A stretch of 64,000 bases of DNA, from NCBI GenBank assembly GCA_023376005.1, contig CM042147.1, positions 120,009,787 through 120,073,786 of the forward strand, read 5' to 3'. Of the stretch, positions 43,024 to 53,518 are shown piece after piece (position 1 is the first letter of the stretch; each line of letters begins with the position of its first letter). The notes under the pieces are model-generated. The model was not told where the DNA came from and did not search any database. It saw only the letters and a program-made list of their open reading frames with translations. Source of the stretch: Doryteuthis pealeii (taxonomy: Eukaryota > Mollusca > Cephalopoda > Myopsida > Loliginidae). A program made the position numbers and the translations under genes.

Positions 43024-43643
43024 CTAGCAAATATATGCACCCTCGGGTGCAAGTTTTTAGTTAAATTTTATAATAAATATAATATTAAATTAGAAAGGCT
43101 AATGAAACTGAATAAGAATGTAGATAAAAAGATCTGCAACAGAGGGGGTATGATTGAAAAATAGAACAACTTTGAAAGTAAATCTTCCATCATTTTCCGT
43201 TACTCCCGTCTTTCATTGGTAAATTTCCTAATTAAACTGTTTAGTTAAAATAGGAAGTAAAGAATAATATTACAGTTATTTCTTCTTATTAGGGATTTCT
43301 TTTAAGATTTTGAAGAGATTTTTGCTTATATTCATTAAAATAAAACCAAACAGTTAGAATCAATAATCAAGCACATATTTATAAATAAAATGTTAAATAT
43401 CAATATGCAATTAGCCTTCTCGTTCAAACTGTAACCGCTATTTTGTTGTATATTATAATACAATTGCATACTATTAGTACATAGATATGGTCAACAGTAT
43501 TTAATAATGTAACAATTTTTACTGAAGGTTTAAAAGAATGAAATCATGGAGAATTTGCGTAAATAATTAAGGGAATTGTAACTTGAGTAAGTAATTAGTT
43601 TCGGTTACAGACAGAAAAACACACAATCTCCATTATAATAAGA
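43024..43643 (-). mobile_element. Complete non-autonomous Helitron (620 bp)
   Basis: The minus strand starts TCTTATTATAATGGAG at 43643 and ends with hairpin TTGCACCC-GA-GGGTGCA, eight bases, then CTAG at 43024. The host bases are A before TC and T after CTAG, the A|T target expected for Helitrons. It shares its length with 48304-49157 apart from the family G insertion there. No ORF. Confidence 0.85.
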
Positions 43644-43659
43644 TAGCAGAAAAGAGTTA

Positions 43660-43810
43660 TGGGTCTATCACGGTTTCGATCTCTATGGTCTCTTCAGGAC
43701 CTGCCTAATATTTGACTAAGTTGAAGTCAATTACTTAGTTAAACTGAGATAAACTTCAACTTATTAAATATTCGGTAGAGTCCTGAAGAGATCGTAATGT
43801 CCGATGAAGG
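43660..43810. repeat. Inverted repeat with weak ribozyme-like core
   Basis: GGTCTCTTCAGGACC and the GTCCTGAAGAGATC side mirror each other around CAATTACTTAG. The minus strand has CTGAAGA, a G-C closed stem II (GACC...GATC) and GAAA, but no clear NUH or stem I. Confidence 0.45.
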
Positions 43811-43917
43811 TTTAATAATAATAATAAAAAGAACGAACGTTTAACATCGACTTTATCATTTAAAGTAAATCTATCTTTTGGATGCTTTGCTTTCTCTTAT
43901 TTACACACACACATGCA

Positions 43918-44025
43918 AACCTTTTCCAATGGTATTAGCGCTATGTGAAATACAAACAACCAACTCAGGATTCGAACTCGTATACGTAGTGTCCATTTCC
44001 TTCAACTCTAACCATTACACCACGA
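43918..44025 (-). mobile_element. SINE-B head fragment
   Basis: AATGGTATTAGCGCTATGTG, CAGGATTCGAACTCG and CTAACCATTACACCACG. Confidence 0.75.
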
Positions 44026-44998
44026 AAATGTAAGTATGTATTTATGTATGCAAGTGAAGACCTGGGAGAGTAAGTCTCTGGACCGTGGGCAGTGGAGAAG
44101 AGCTGTGCAGAGGGCATGGAAGGTTGAGACCGGCCGTATACAGCATGAGCAGTTGAAGAGAGATATTCCAGAATAAAGAAGTAGACAATACAGGGCTTCA
44201 AATCGGTCCTACTATGTACCAGTGTGGAAGGCTATGATGAGCAAGCTGGCCTGATCAGTCACCAATTTGTGCATCGGCGGGATGACTAATAAAATACCTG
44301 TGCTCCCTGGAAATACCTGTAATTTGTGGAAGGTGTGCAAGACTTTGGCAGGACTAAAAGAGACACTTTCGTGCGCTCATTGTTGAACTTTTTGAGCTCA
44401 CCATTATTTTGTTTGAACTATTGAGCTTTTTTTTTGTTATTGTTATTATTGTTACTTATACAACAATGGAAATACTTGAATACGAGTTTGTGCCATCATG
44501 TATGCATGACATATATATTTATGTCTTTCATTCTTCGTCTTGTTGTTTGTCTGTTTTTTTTTTTTTTTTTCATTTTTTAAAGTTTGTAAAGTGTACTGTG
44601 AATGGACATTTTGAGTATTAATCTTTAAGGAAAGAATAATTGCTAATAAACTTGCGAAAAGAAGAAAAAAATTGTTAAGCAGCAAGTGATCCCCTGTTTT
44701 ATTAAACGTTTTATACAATTTATTACATATTTGTTTTCATTGGCGTCTTTGTTGCCAATTGGCTCAGTTTTAATGGTGGATCATCTAAAATCGGGGAGTC
44801 GCCATCTTACAGCCAGTGATGGCTGATCTATAGACAGCGCGAATGACAATATTAAAAAAAAACATCACCAAAAACAACAACAACAACGATATCACCAAAA
44901 GCAACTAAAGTTATATTTAATCACGTTACAACACGACTATACCAGGAAGCCGAAAGCGGAAGGCAGAACTAGAAAATAATCAGACGATAAAATAATTG
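44026..44998. other. Unassigned
   Basis: 44050-44300 translates in one frame to a run with LDRGQWRRAVQRAWKVETGR, which might be a LINE C-terminus remnant. No other support. The rest has nothing recognised. Confidence 0.3.
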
Positions 44999-45127
44999 TG
45001 GGACGAAGCAATAATAAATAAATAAATAAATAAATAATAAATAAAGTCGAACAAATAGATAAATAAATAAATAAATATTAATGAAAAGAAGCGTAACATA
45101 ATTATCAACTAAATGAATGACTCACGG

Positions 45128-45162
<35 letters not shown>

Positions 45163-45230
45163 AGAGAAAAGAGAAGAAGAAGAAGAAGAAGAGAAGAAAG
45201 AAAGAAAGAAAGAGAAAAGAGACCAAAGAG
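44999..45230. repeat. (AAAT)n and (GAA)n tracts
   Basis: AAAT-type repeats 45008-45078, then GAA/GAAA purine tract 45125-45222. Confidence 0.95.
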
Positions 45231-45464
45231 GAACATCAACTCCATCAACCGGAAGAACACTTAAGATATTTCATGAGTTCCGGAACTAAAATAGTACTAA
45301 ATCAAAATAAATAAGACTTTCTTTTCTTTCTTTCCTTTCTTATATTTTGCTATTTCTATGCTAAAGAGAAGAGAGACAGACGGCAGACAGACAGACAATA
45401 TAGAGTATTATTAAATAGAACACATCTTACTCTGATATATACATTTTTTCTTCCTTTCTTTTTT

Positions 45465-46035
45465 TGTCTCTGAGTCATTTTGTTCTCAATAGTTTCTTTC
45501 TTTCTTTTCTTTCTTTTCTTTCTTTCTTTTCTTTCTTTCTGTCTTTCTTTCTTGTCTTGCTTCAATGGTTCTTTCTTTTTCTCTATATTCCTTCTTTGTG
45601 TTGGTCATTTGCTTTTAATAGTTCTTTTTCTCTTTCTTTCTTTCTTCTTTCGCTCATGGTAATTATTCTTTGTTCTTGTCTTTCTTTCTTTCTTCCTTTC
45701 TTTCTTTCTTCATGGTTCTTCTCTTTCTTTCTTTTTTCTTCTTTTCTTGTTCTTCTTTGCTTCTGATAATTATTCTCTCATCAGTTCTTTCTTTCTTTCT
45801 TTCTTTCTCTGTTCTTTCTTTCTTCTTTCTTTTTTCTTCTTTCTTTTTTAAATGGTGTTCTTTCTTTCTTTCTTTCTTTTTTTCTTTTCTTTCAATGGTT
45901 CTTTCTTTCTTTCTTTTCTTTCTTTCTGTTTCTTTGCTCTGGCAATTATTTCGTGCCTATCATGTTCTTTTTTCCTTCTCAGATCAGGTTCTTTTCTTTT
46001 CTTTCTTCTTTCTCTTTCCCCCCACTTTCCTCCCT
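45465..46035. repeat. ~560-bp (CTTT)n pyrimidine-rich region
   Basis: Imperfect CTTT repeats interspersed with repeating phrases such as ATGGTTCTTT and AATTATT. Phe/Ser frames are artefacts. Confidence 0.95.
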
Positions 46036-46385
46036 CCCCCCTCTTGATGACCAAAGTGAAGATAGTAAAAAGAATTAGCACTTCATACGCTACTCCGTGT
46101 ATCAGTCTTGGGTCGAATGTCTGAAGCTATAAATAGACAACACTTAAGCTTCTTCCTCTCTTTCCCGCGTTTTATGGCAGCTTGCATTTACAAAGGAAAT
46201 TAGTGGAATACTCTTGTATATGTAACCATATTTTATATCCATCATTTAAGTATTTTTGTAACTTTTTGAAACCTTTTGAAAAAAAAACAAGATTAAATAA
46301 AACTAACAATGAAATATGTAATTGACACTAAAAATTCACGACACGATTCAGGCCGTTCTTTTTGTTTGCTTTTTAATACAATAAA
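46036..46385. other. Unassigned
   Basis: Nothing recognised. Confidence 0.3.
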
Positions 46386-46478
46386 AAGTAAAGTCGGGTG
46401 GGGTGGGGGCTAATAAGTGGTATCAACCGGCCAGCGGCAGAGTCTATTCTCTTTTTCACAAGCACTGGACACGGTTGG
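46386..46478 (-). mobile_element. SINE-A 3' fragment
   Basis: AAAGTAAAGTCGGGTGGGGT to CTTTTTCACAAGCACTGGAC, then an abrupt switch to RTE-like sequence at a shared CTGGACAC-like word. Confidence 0.7.
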
Positions 46479-46700
46479 AAAAGCGAGGACGAACTCATAA
46501 GTGACGTTCTCCTGTGGAAACCAGCACATGGACACGCCGATGTGGGCCGTCCAAGAAAAACTTACATCGACCAGCTTCGCGTGAATGCTGGATGCTGTGC
46601 AGAGGACCTCCCGGGGACAATGAGTGATAGAGATGGTTGGCGAGAGATTGTCATGGATATCCGTGCTACTAACGTGACATGATGATGATGATTATGATGA
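46479..46700 (+). pseudogene. RTE-like LINE 3' end
   Basis: GHGWKSEDELISDVLLWKPA, GRPRKTYIDQLRVNAG, MSDRDGWREIVMDIRA, stop, (GAT)n tail. Intact reading frame across 70 residues, but only the extreme C-terminus is present. Confidence 0.8.
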
Positions 46701-46748
46701 TGATGACGGAGACATTGACATAGTTCAAGAATAATATAGAGATAAAAG

Positions 46749-47023
46749 GAGGCGCGTGGCGTAATGTTTAGAGTCGTAGCAAATGGACTCGTCGACCCAA
46801 GTTCAAATCCTAGACAAGGCTGTTTGCATTTCACATAGCGCTAATAACCTTGGGAAAGGTATGCATCCAACTGCTCTACCCCCAGCTATGGGTAAATAAT
46901 AGGGTGGATTGGGCTTTTTGATCCTGGGTTGGTAATCAGTCTAGGAGAAGGAAGATTCTCAAACCTGTTAAACTTCACTTAAGAAATTAACCTTGTGTCA
47001 TATCCTGCTCGTGTAGAGGGCTC

Positions 47024-47028
<5 letters not shown>
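46749..47028 (+). mobile_element. SINE-B copy, full length
   Basis: Complete in plus orientation: head AGGCGCGTGGCGTAATGTTT with box-B-like AGTTCAAATCC, CATTTCACATAGCGCTAATA, GGGAAAGGTATGCATCC, CCCAGCTATGGGTAAATA, AGTCTAGGAGAAGG and CCTTGTGTCATATCCTGCTC. Used here as the reference copy. The 3' end abuts (TA)n(TG)n. Confidence 0.92.

Positions 47029-47102
<74 letters not shown>
47024..47102. repeat. (TA)n(TG)n microsatellite
   Basis: Directly follows a SINE-B 3' end. Confidence 0.95.
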
Positions 47103-47105
<3 letters not shown>

Positions 47106-47272
47106 GAGAAAAATGGAATGTTCGATGTCATCTTTCAATTTCGAACTATTCTAAGAGCGCTAATTTTCCATTCAAAACATTTTTAAACAAACTGATCAAC
47201 AAAAACTATCACAGTCTCCTTATTATTCTGTGATAAATCTTACTTTTCCTTATATCAACAAAGGCCCTGAAG

Positions 47273-47310
47273 AAGATCTACTAAACAGATTGAAACACTG
47301 CAGCGTTGGC
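47273..47310 (+). ncRNA. Hammerhead-ribozyme-like motif
   Basis: GGCC / CTGAAGA with C3 overlap / extra A / GATCT...AGATT stem II / GAAA / CACTGCAGCGT stem III region / T / GGC. Stem I is three G-C pairs. Followed by AACCTGTGTTTTTTCAAAATTTTC, the same neighbour sequence as the 31.0-kb foldback. Confidence 0.45.
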
Positions 47311-47359
47311 AGAATAAATATCACTCATTTTATTTGAACCTGTGTTTTTTCAAAATTTT

Positions 47360-47360
<1 letters not shown>

Positions 47361-47414
<54 letters not shown>
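47361..47414. repeat. (TA)n microsatellite
   Basis: Left border of the foldback at 47415. Confidence 0.95.
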
Positions 47415-47418
<4 letters not shown>

Positions 47419-47602
47419 TTTGGAGGTTGATTTTGATGGCTATCACAATGCAGGTGTAAATAAAAATAAGGTAACAATGGTGTTGTTTCTTAACCTGTAG
47501 TGTATTCTTAATATTAATATTTCGAGATAAAATCTCTTCTTATTTTTTCTTTACACCTGCATTGTGATAGCCTTCAAAATCAACCTCCAAACCAATATAT
47601 AC
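47415..47602. repeat. Foldback element
   Basis: TTGGTTTGGAGGTTGATTTT and AAAATCAACCTCCAAACCAA are terminal. GGCTATCACAATGCAGGTGT is mirrored. Axis near ATTAATATTTCGAGATAAAATCTC. A related half-copy is at 62105-62240. Confidence 0.88.
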
Positions 47603-47736
47603 ACAATGCTTCAAGCAAATTATAAAACCCTTATATAGCCTGGGATAGTCACCGCTTCAGCTTTCACTGGAATGGTGCGCCAAATTGCAGTAGTATTAGG
47701 AGAGTGCTCGATATAAAGAATAGAGCTATTATATAA

Positions 47737-47872
47737 TAAAATAAATATATAAAGGTATTACATATCTATTTATTTGATGGCAATAGAACAGTCACAACCT
47801 TAGGATTTTGCATGTATGAAACCTAAGGACTGTTGCCATCAAATAAATAGATATGTAATACCTTTATATATT

Positions 47873-47882
<10 letters not shown>
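47737..47882. repeat. Foldback element
   Basis: AAATATATAAAGGTATTACA and TGTAATACCTTTATATATTT mirror each other. CAGTCCTTAGG-type words near the axis. Followed by (TA)n. Confidence 0.88.
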
Positions 47883-47917
<35 letters not shown>

Positions 47918-48303
47918 GATTGATCCCAGAAACCTTGAGCAAAGTCATACAGTGTTTGGATTATGATATCCTTGAAAATGCACGCGATCTGCAAGATAAC
48001 ATTTTTGGCAAATAGTTAAAAGTATATTTCCTTGGACTATATGTTAAGACTAAATGATTAAAAAATGTGAAAGTGTCAGTCTTTTATGTGCCACTCTGTA
48101 TAATGTCTGAAAGACGTGCTAACAAGGTCAAGTAGCTGCGTAGATATTTGTTCTACTTAACTCAGTTTGGCACAGGGGCAACAATAATGAGATATTTAAC
48201 GAGGATCTAGTTCACTGTAATTGCATTGGTCAGCGAGATTGGCTTGCCGGCCGGCCAACCCTTTTATCACTAACTCTCTCCATCGGTCGAGTACCGTTAT
48301 TTA

Positions 48304-49157
48304 TCTTATTATAATTGAGAGTGTGTGTTTGTCTGTAACCGAAACTATATTACTTCTCAAGTCACAATTCCCTTAGTTATTTACGTTACGTTCTCCATTA
48401 TTTTATCTTATTCAAATCTCAATTATTAATAAAATTGTTTAACATTATTAATACTATTGGCCTTATCTACATAGTATTTATCTCGTACCCCACTTGTACG
48501 GGTTAGGCATAAGGCCTTATTAACGTGGGACCACCCACAAACCGAAGCTCATGGGTGGCGGGTGAAAAATTGCGTTGATCCCTTCGGCATCCCTCAAGGG
48601 GGAGCCTCAGACACTGGGCAATAAACCCAGCCCTGCCATTTTAAATCGAGAGGGAAGGTATTACCTGGGGGGATGACCCCCTGGGATCAACGCTATTAAC
48701 TTGTAAAGATCCAGGACTGAAGCCACTGGACCCCACTCCGTTGGCCGGATCTACATAATAACATGCAATTGGATTTAAATATACAACAAAATAGCGGTTT
48801 ACAGCATGAACGGGGAGACTAATTTGTATATTGATATAAAAAATGTAATTTTAATAAATATGTGCTTGGTATTATTGATTTTAATTGTTTGGTTTTATCT
48901 TAATGAATATGGGCAAGTATCTCGGGGATAAATCTCGAAAGAAATCGATTAACAAGAAGATATAACTGTAATTTTATTATTTACTTCCTATTTTAACTAA
49001 ATAGTTAAATTATGAAAATTTAGCAATGAAAGGCGGGAGTGATGGAAGAGTAAGTTTCAGTTGTTCTGTTTTTCGATTATACCCCTCAATTTCAAATCTT
49101 TTTTATCTGCATTCTTATTTAGTTTCATTTTGCACCCGGGGTGCATATATTTACTAG
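48304..49157 (+). mobile_element. Complete Helitron interrupted by family G
   Basis: Starts TCTTATTATAATTGAGAG (after host A), ends hairpin TTGCACCC-GG-GGTGCA, TATATTTA and CTAG (then host T). Apart from the 48474-48748 insertion its sequence parallels 43024-43643, e.g. CAACAAAATAGCGGTTTACAG and ACTTCCTATTTTAACTAAA. No ORF. Confidence 0.88.
48474..48748 (-). mobile_element. Single family G insertion (275 bp) with 9-bp target duplication
   Basis: ATCTACATA flanks it at 48465-48473 and 48749-48757; the empty site is in the Helitron at 43024-43643. The minus strand has CCACCCATGAGC-TTCG-GTTTGTGGGTGG, AGCGTTGATCCC...GATCAACGC and the GGGCTGGGTTTATTGCCCAG hairpin. This fixes element length and shows mobility. 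No tRNA-like boxes, no ORF, no terminal inverted repeats. Confidence 0.85.
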
Positions 49158-49703
49158 TAAATATAAATGTCGTTTCCGATATCTTCTAAGCTTATCGACC
49201 ATTTCAGAAGACACCATGTTTAATTTTCGAGAAGAAACAAGAGACTAGCTTTATAATATACGTGTTTATTCCAGCATGCTACTGACAGGAAGTGGATTCG
49301 TAGTAAGGGGGTTAATTGCTCCTTTATATCTGAAGAGTTATGTTAAGGGAGATTATGAGGGAATACAACACGAACTGACCAGAGACACTTTCATTTTAAA
49401 GACACCACTTGGTATCTTTTAAACACTAAGATACAAGAGTAAACCAGGCTTGATATTAATCGATACCCAATAGATATAATGAGTTTATTTTCTTTTTTGA
49501 ACATAGTTCTTCTTTTTCTTTACAACCATGAAGTTTTGGCAATATTTTACAAATCAATTCTTCCTCAACCTAGGTCACCTTTCTACCTTTAACTTAACTA
49601 GACCCATTTACTGACCCAAAACACACTATAATGATCCTTTCATCACACCACTTTTATTCTGAAAAAGAAAATCCTCACCAGAGTCACCAAAACATGCCAG
49701 TCT
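49158..49703. other. Unassigned
   Basis: No shared repeat; no convincing ORF. Confidence 0.3.
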
Positions 49704-49711
49704 CTCTAACC

Positions 49712-49977
49712 CAGGGGTCACCAAACTACGGAATTGTATCAGGCCCGCCTACGGTATTTGAATGTTGCGTTCTTTGATAATGTTTTGAAAATAAATGTGT
49801 TGGTTAAATTTGTTTTTGTGCATCTTACGCCACTCATCCATGATTATAATATGTAAAGATAAATTTTGTTTTACATCTTTTTCTCAGAGCTTTCGTTCAG
49901 GCAAGTAAGTATTAACACAATAATAATGTGGCCCGCGCTCGTTATTTTCTACCATGAAAAAAGTTTGGTGATCCCTG
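49712..49977. mobile_element. hAT MITE (266 bp)
   Basis: Terminal inverted repeats CAGGGGTCACCAAACT and AGTTTGGTGATCCCTG (one mismatch in 16). An exact 8-bp target duplication CTCTAACC lies at 49704-49711 and 49978-49985. The internal GGCCCGC words near both ends are typical of short hAT elements. No transposase; movement would need a hAT transposase elsewhere. Confidence 0.92.
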
Positions 49978-50139
49978 CTCTAACCTTATCCCATATTTAC
50001 ATAATTGTGAGGGAAGGAGGGAGGAAATGATAAATATCATTTACAATTGTGAATAAATAAATACAGTTTTATTTACGTTGTTTCTCTCTTCCGAGGTTTA
50101 GTCAGACATTATTCACAGGAAAAACAGATGATTCCATTG

Positions 50140-50745
50140 TCATTATTTAGGTACTGAACTCTGTAGAGCAATTTAGATACTTAGACAGTAACATCTCCTC
50201 CACAGAAAACGACGTTAATGCACGTATAGGAAAAGCATTGGCCGCTATAAATAAATTATCGATCATATGGAAATCTAATCTCACAGACAAGTTAAAGAGA
50301 CAGTTCTTCCAGGCCGTTGTCGTGTCAGTACTGCTGTATGGATGCACCACCTGGACCCTAACTAAGTGACTAGAGAATAAACTAGATGGGAGCTGCACAA
50401 GAATGCTGCGGGTGATCCTGAACAAGACGTGGAAACAACACCCTACGAGAAAACAGCTGTACGGTCACCTACCACATATCACCCAAACCATCCGAGTAAG
50501 ACGGACAAGACACGTGGGACACTGCTGGAGAAGCAAGGACGAGCTCATAAGCGACGTCCTCGTGTGGAAGCGAGCACATGGACACGCCAGTGTGGGCCGA
50601 CCAGCAAAGACGTACATTGATCAGCTCTGTGCGGATACAGGATGCTGCATAGAGGACCTCTCGAGAATGATGAGCGATAGGGACGGATGGAGAGAGATTG
50701 CCATGGATATCCGCGCAGACAGCGCGACATGATGATGATGATATG
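50140..50745 (+). pseudogene. RTE-like LINE C-terminal fragment (best copy)
   Basis: Peptides in order: VEQFRYLDSNISS, ARIGKALAAINKLSIIWKSN, KLKRQFFQAVVVSVLLYGCT, a TGA stop after TLTK, then ENKLDGSCTRMLRVILNKTW, QLYGHLPHITQTIRVRRTR, GHCWRSKDELISDVLVW, GRPAKTYIDQLCADTG, MSDRDGWREIAMDIRA and stop. These are conserved positions after the reverse transcriptase thumb of RTE-like elements. A short (GAT)n tail follows. Broken by the internal stop. Confidence 0.85.
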
Positions 50746-50837
50746 ACACAAACTAAACTGATTGTAAATAGTACACCTCAACCTCTCGAACTGAAAGAAG
50801 GATGTAAGTATACATTGGTTGAATGGTGACTTAGTGA

Positions 50838-51680
50838 TTGCTGAGCCCGCCCCAGAGCGCTTCGGCCTTTGGAGCGGCTAAGTAAAATTAACAGCATTGA
50901 TCCCAGGGGGCTACCCCACAGGCAATACCTGCCCACTTGATTTAAAGTAACAGGGCTGGGTTTATTGCCCAGTGCCTGAGGCACCCACTTAAGAAGGCAT
51001 GCCAACTGGATCCATGCATTTTTGTGCCTATCACCCATGAGCTTCGGCTTGTGGGTGGGCCCAAATAAAATGTCCTTGTGTCACGCCATCATAAGTGGAA
51101 TGAGAGGCAAATAGGTTGCTTAGCCTGTTTTAGAGTACTTCAGCCTCTGGAGCGGCTAAGTAAAATTAACAGCGTTGTTCTCAGGGGGCTATCCTCCCAG
51201 GCAATACCTGCCCCCTTGATTTAAAGGGACAGTGCTAGGTTTATTGCCCAGTGCCTGAGGCACCCCCTTGAAGTGGAATGCCGACGGGATCAACGCATTT
51301 TTGTGCCTACCACCCATGAGCTTCGGCTTGTGAGTGGGCCCAAATAAAAATGTCCTTGTGTCACGCCATCATAAGTGGGGTGAGAGGCAAATAGGTTGCT
51401 TAGCCTGTTTTAGAGTACTTCAGCCTCTGGAGTGACTAAGTAAAATTAACAGCGTTGTTTTCAGGGGGCTATCCCCCAGGCAATACCTGCCCTCTTGATT
51501 TAAAGGGGCAGGGCTGGGTTTATTGCCCAGTGCCTGAGGCACCCCCTTGAAGTGGAATGCCGGCGGGATCAATGCATTTTTGTGCCTACCACCCATTAGC
51601 TTCGGCTTGTGAGTGGGCCTACATAAAATGTCCTTGTGCCACGCCCTCATTGTATGAGAGGAAATACCCTAGTTGGATGG
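50838..51680 (+). repeat. Family G head-to-tail array, three units
   Basis: Units begin near 50838, 51117 and 51397 (AGGTTGCTTAGCCTG at 51113 and 51393, period 280). Each carries AGCC..GGCT, CAGG-centred stems and CACCCATGAGC-TTCG-GCTTGTG. Units 2 and 3 are closest to each other; in unit 1 the hairpin is perfect (51032-51057), while 2 and 3 share GTGAGTGGG, breaking one pair. Confidence 0.88.
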
Positions 51681-52009
51681 TGACCTTCCACGTTTTTCAG
51701 TGGTAAAGCTGGCAAGTAGTTTGCTGCTATGTTTCTTTTCGATCTTTACTTTTCTCCGTTGTAACAAACTTTCCAAAATGCTAAAGTTCAAACCTTTTAA
51801 TGTTATCATATCATTTGATTGATAAACAAGCCTTTCAGATAATGGAAATCGATTTCTTTTGAATTTCCGTAAAATACCAAGAATTCTATTCCTGCATGCC
51901 TTCTGTAAGATATTCTACCTACCTATATACTCGTATATAGGTCGAATGTTAAAGACCTAATTTTCAGGCATAAAGAACTGAGGTTGGTCTATACACAACG
52001 AATAAGGTT

Positions 52010-52046
52010 GAAATTCAATAATAATAATAATAATAATAATAAATAA

Positions 52047-52077
<31 letters not shown>

Positions 52078-52088
52078 AAGAAGAAGAA
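52010..52088. repeat. (AAT)n(GAA)n microsatellite
   Basis: Immediately upstream of the LINE fragment. Confidence 0.95.
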
Positions 52089-52396
52089 ATGGACAAATAT
52101 ATGGACTTTGCCAGAGAACTGAAAAATTTATGGAACATGAAAGTGAAAGTGATACCAATTGTGGTTGGTGCACTTGGAACAGTCCCTAAAGGATTGGAAA
52201 AGGATTTGGAAAGTTTGGATATCAAAGAAAGGATTGAAACCATTCAGAACACTGCACTGCTGCAGTCTGCCAGAATACTCAGAAGAGTCCTGGAGACCTG
52301 AGGAGACTTGCTGTCACTCAGACCCCAGTGAAAGACCATCAGCTAATGCTGATGTGAAAACTCAAAAGGAGTAAATAATAATAATGATAATAATAA
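52089..52396 (+). pseudogene. R2/NeSL-like LINE 3' end
   Basis: KYMDFARELKNLWNMKVKVI, PIVVGALGTVPKGLEKDLES, RIETIQNTALLQSARILRRV, stop, GDLLSLRPQ, then an AAT/GAT tail at 52374-52396. Continues the protein begun at 2125-2582; mostly intact frame. Confidence 0.75.
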
Positions 52397-52905
52397 GTAA
52401 GGAAAGACTAATTGCAGCAGCCAGGAAAAGCATTTACAATACATTGACAAACAGAAATACATCAAAAACTTTAAAAAATAGAAATGGGAAGAAAAACAAA
52501 TACATGGGTACTTTAAGCGTCAAATTCAAGAGATATCACATCAGGAGACATGGATATGGCTAAGAAAAGGAAACCTCAAAAGAGAAACCGAATCCCTTAT
52601 AATCGCAGCACAAAACAATGCCATTAGAAGAAACTATATAAAGGCAAAAATAGATAAGACACAGCAGAATAGCAAGTGCAGAATGAGTGGAGATAGTGAC
52701 GAAACGGTCAATCATATAATAAGTGAATGCAGCAAACTAGCACAAAGAGAGTACAAGACTAGGCATGACTCTGTGGGAAAGGTAATCCACTGGGAATTAT
52801 GCAAGAAATTCAATTTTCACCATACAACTAAATGGTATATGCACAAACCTAAACCTGTGCTAGAGAACGAGACGCATAAAATTATCTGAGACTTCATGGG
52901 AATTA
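52397..52905 (+). pseudogene. Second R2/NeSL-like LINE fragment, upstream part of the protein
   Basis: RLIAAARKSIYNTLTNRNTS, RYHIRRHGYG, then GDSDETVNHIISECSKLAQR, EYKTRHDSVGKVIHWELCKK, TKWYMHKPKPVLENETHKII. HIISECSKLA with spaced Cys resembles the zinc-binding part before the endonuclease. It ends where 52089-52396 should begin, so the two pieces are in reversed order and come from separate insertions or a rearrangement. Confidence 0.75.
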
Positions 52906-52959
52906 AGCTTTTTTTAATAGTACGACTTATAGGCTACAGTCTCAGAGGCGGAAAGTGCT

Positions 52960-53190
52960 GAATAATTTTTACGTAATGATTAAAACGAGTATAGTTATTT
53001 TTCGCACATAGGTTTCTTGGTTTCATAATTAATTAATTAAGTTTTAAATGAGTTGAAATCACTAATCTCATTGGCTAATTTTTATTTCGGAGCTAAGTAG
53101 TTTTTATACGTATTTTACTCATTTAAAACTTAATTAATTATGAAATCAAGATACCTATGCGCAAAAAGTAACTATACTCTTTTTGTGTTT
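52960..53190. repeat. Foldback element
   Basis: GAGTATAGTTATTTTTCGCA, CATAATTAATTAATTAAGTT and the mirrored AACTTAATTAATTATG, TGCGCAAAAAGTAACTATACT. Axis near ATTTTTATTTCGGAGC. Confidence 0.85.
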
Positions 53191-53518
53191 TATTTTATTA
53201 ATTACATAAAAAGTATTGAACCATATTTTACATCCGACAGAACTGAACGAAAATCGCGTTGGGACTGTGGCCTATTACTAAAGAATCCCGGTTTCAAATT
53301 TTTTATTCACAATGCTTTTTATCCCGTTGGATTTATTCAATAACGAATGATCTTACTCTCGGCTTTAATTTCGAAACGTCAAATATTCATCTTCAGTACA
53401 AGGACACCTCTATTACATATATCAAAATATTACCCTACATGGTGTTGTGGACTAGCCTAGCTTACCTTTCGTAGAGAATAAATGAGCTGGTCCAATACTA
53501 TTTCTGTTTTAGAACATC
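53191..53518. other. Unassigned
   Basis: Short open frames without recognisable domain. Confidence 0.3.

Noticed and set aside
45670..46047. 125-codon hydrophobic frame
   Set aside because: Translation of (CTTT)n.
50838..51680. CRISPR-like array
   Set aside because: Three contiguous ~280-bp units with no short repeat-spacer alternation, in eukaryotic DNA.
50838..51680. Hammerhead ribozyme inside family G
   Set aside because: Neither CUGANGA followed by a stem and GAAA nor its complement was found in any unit.
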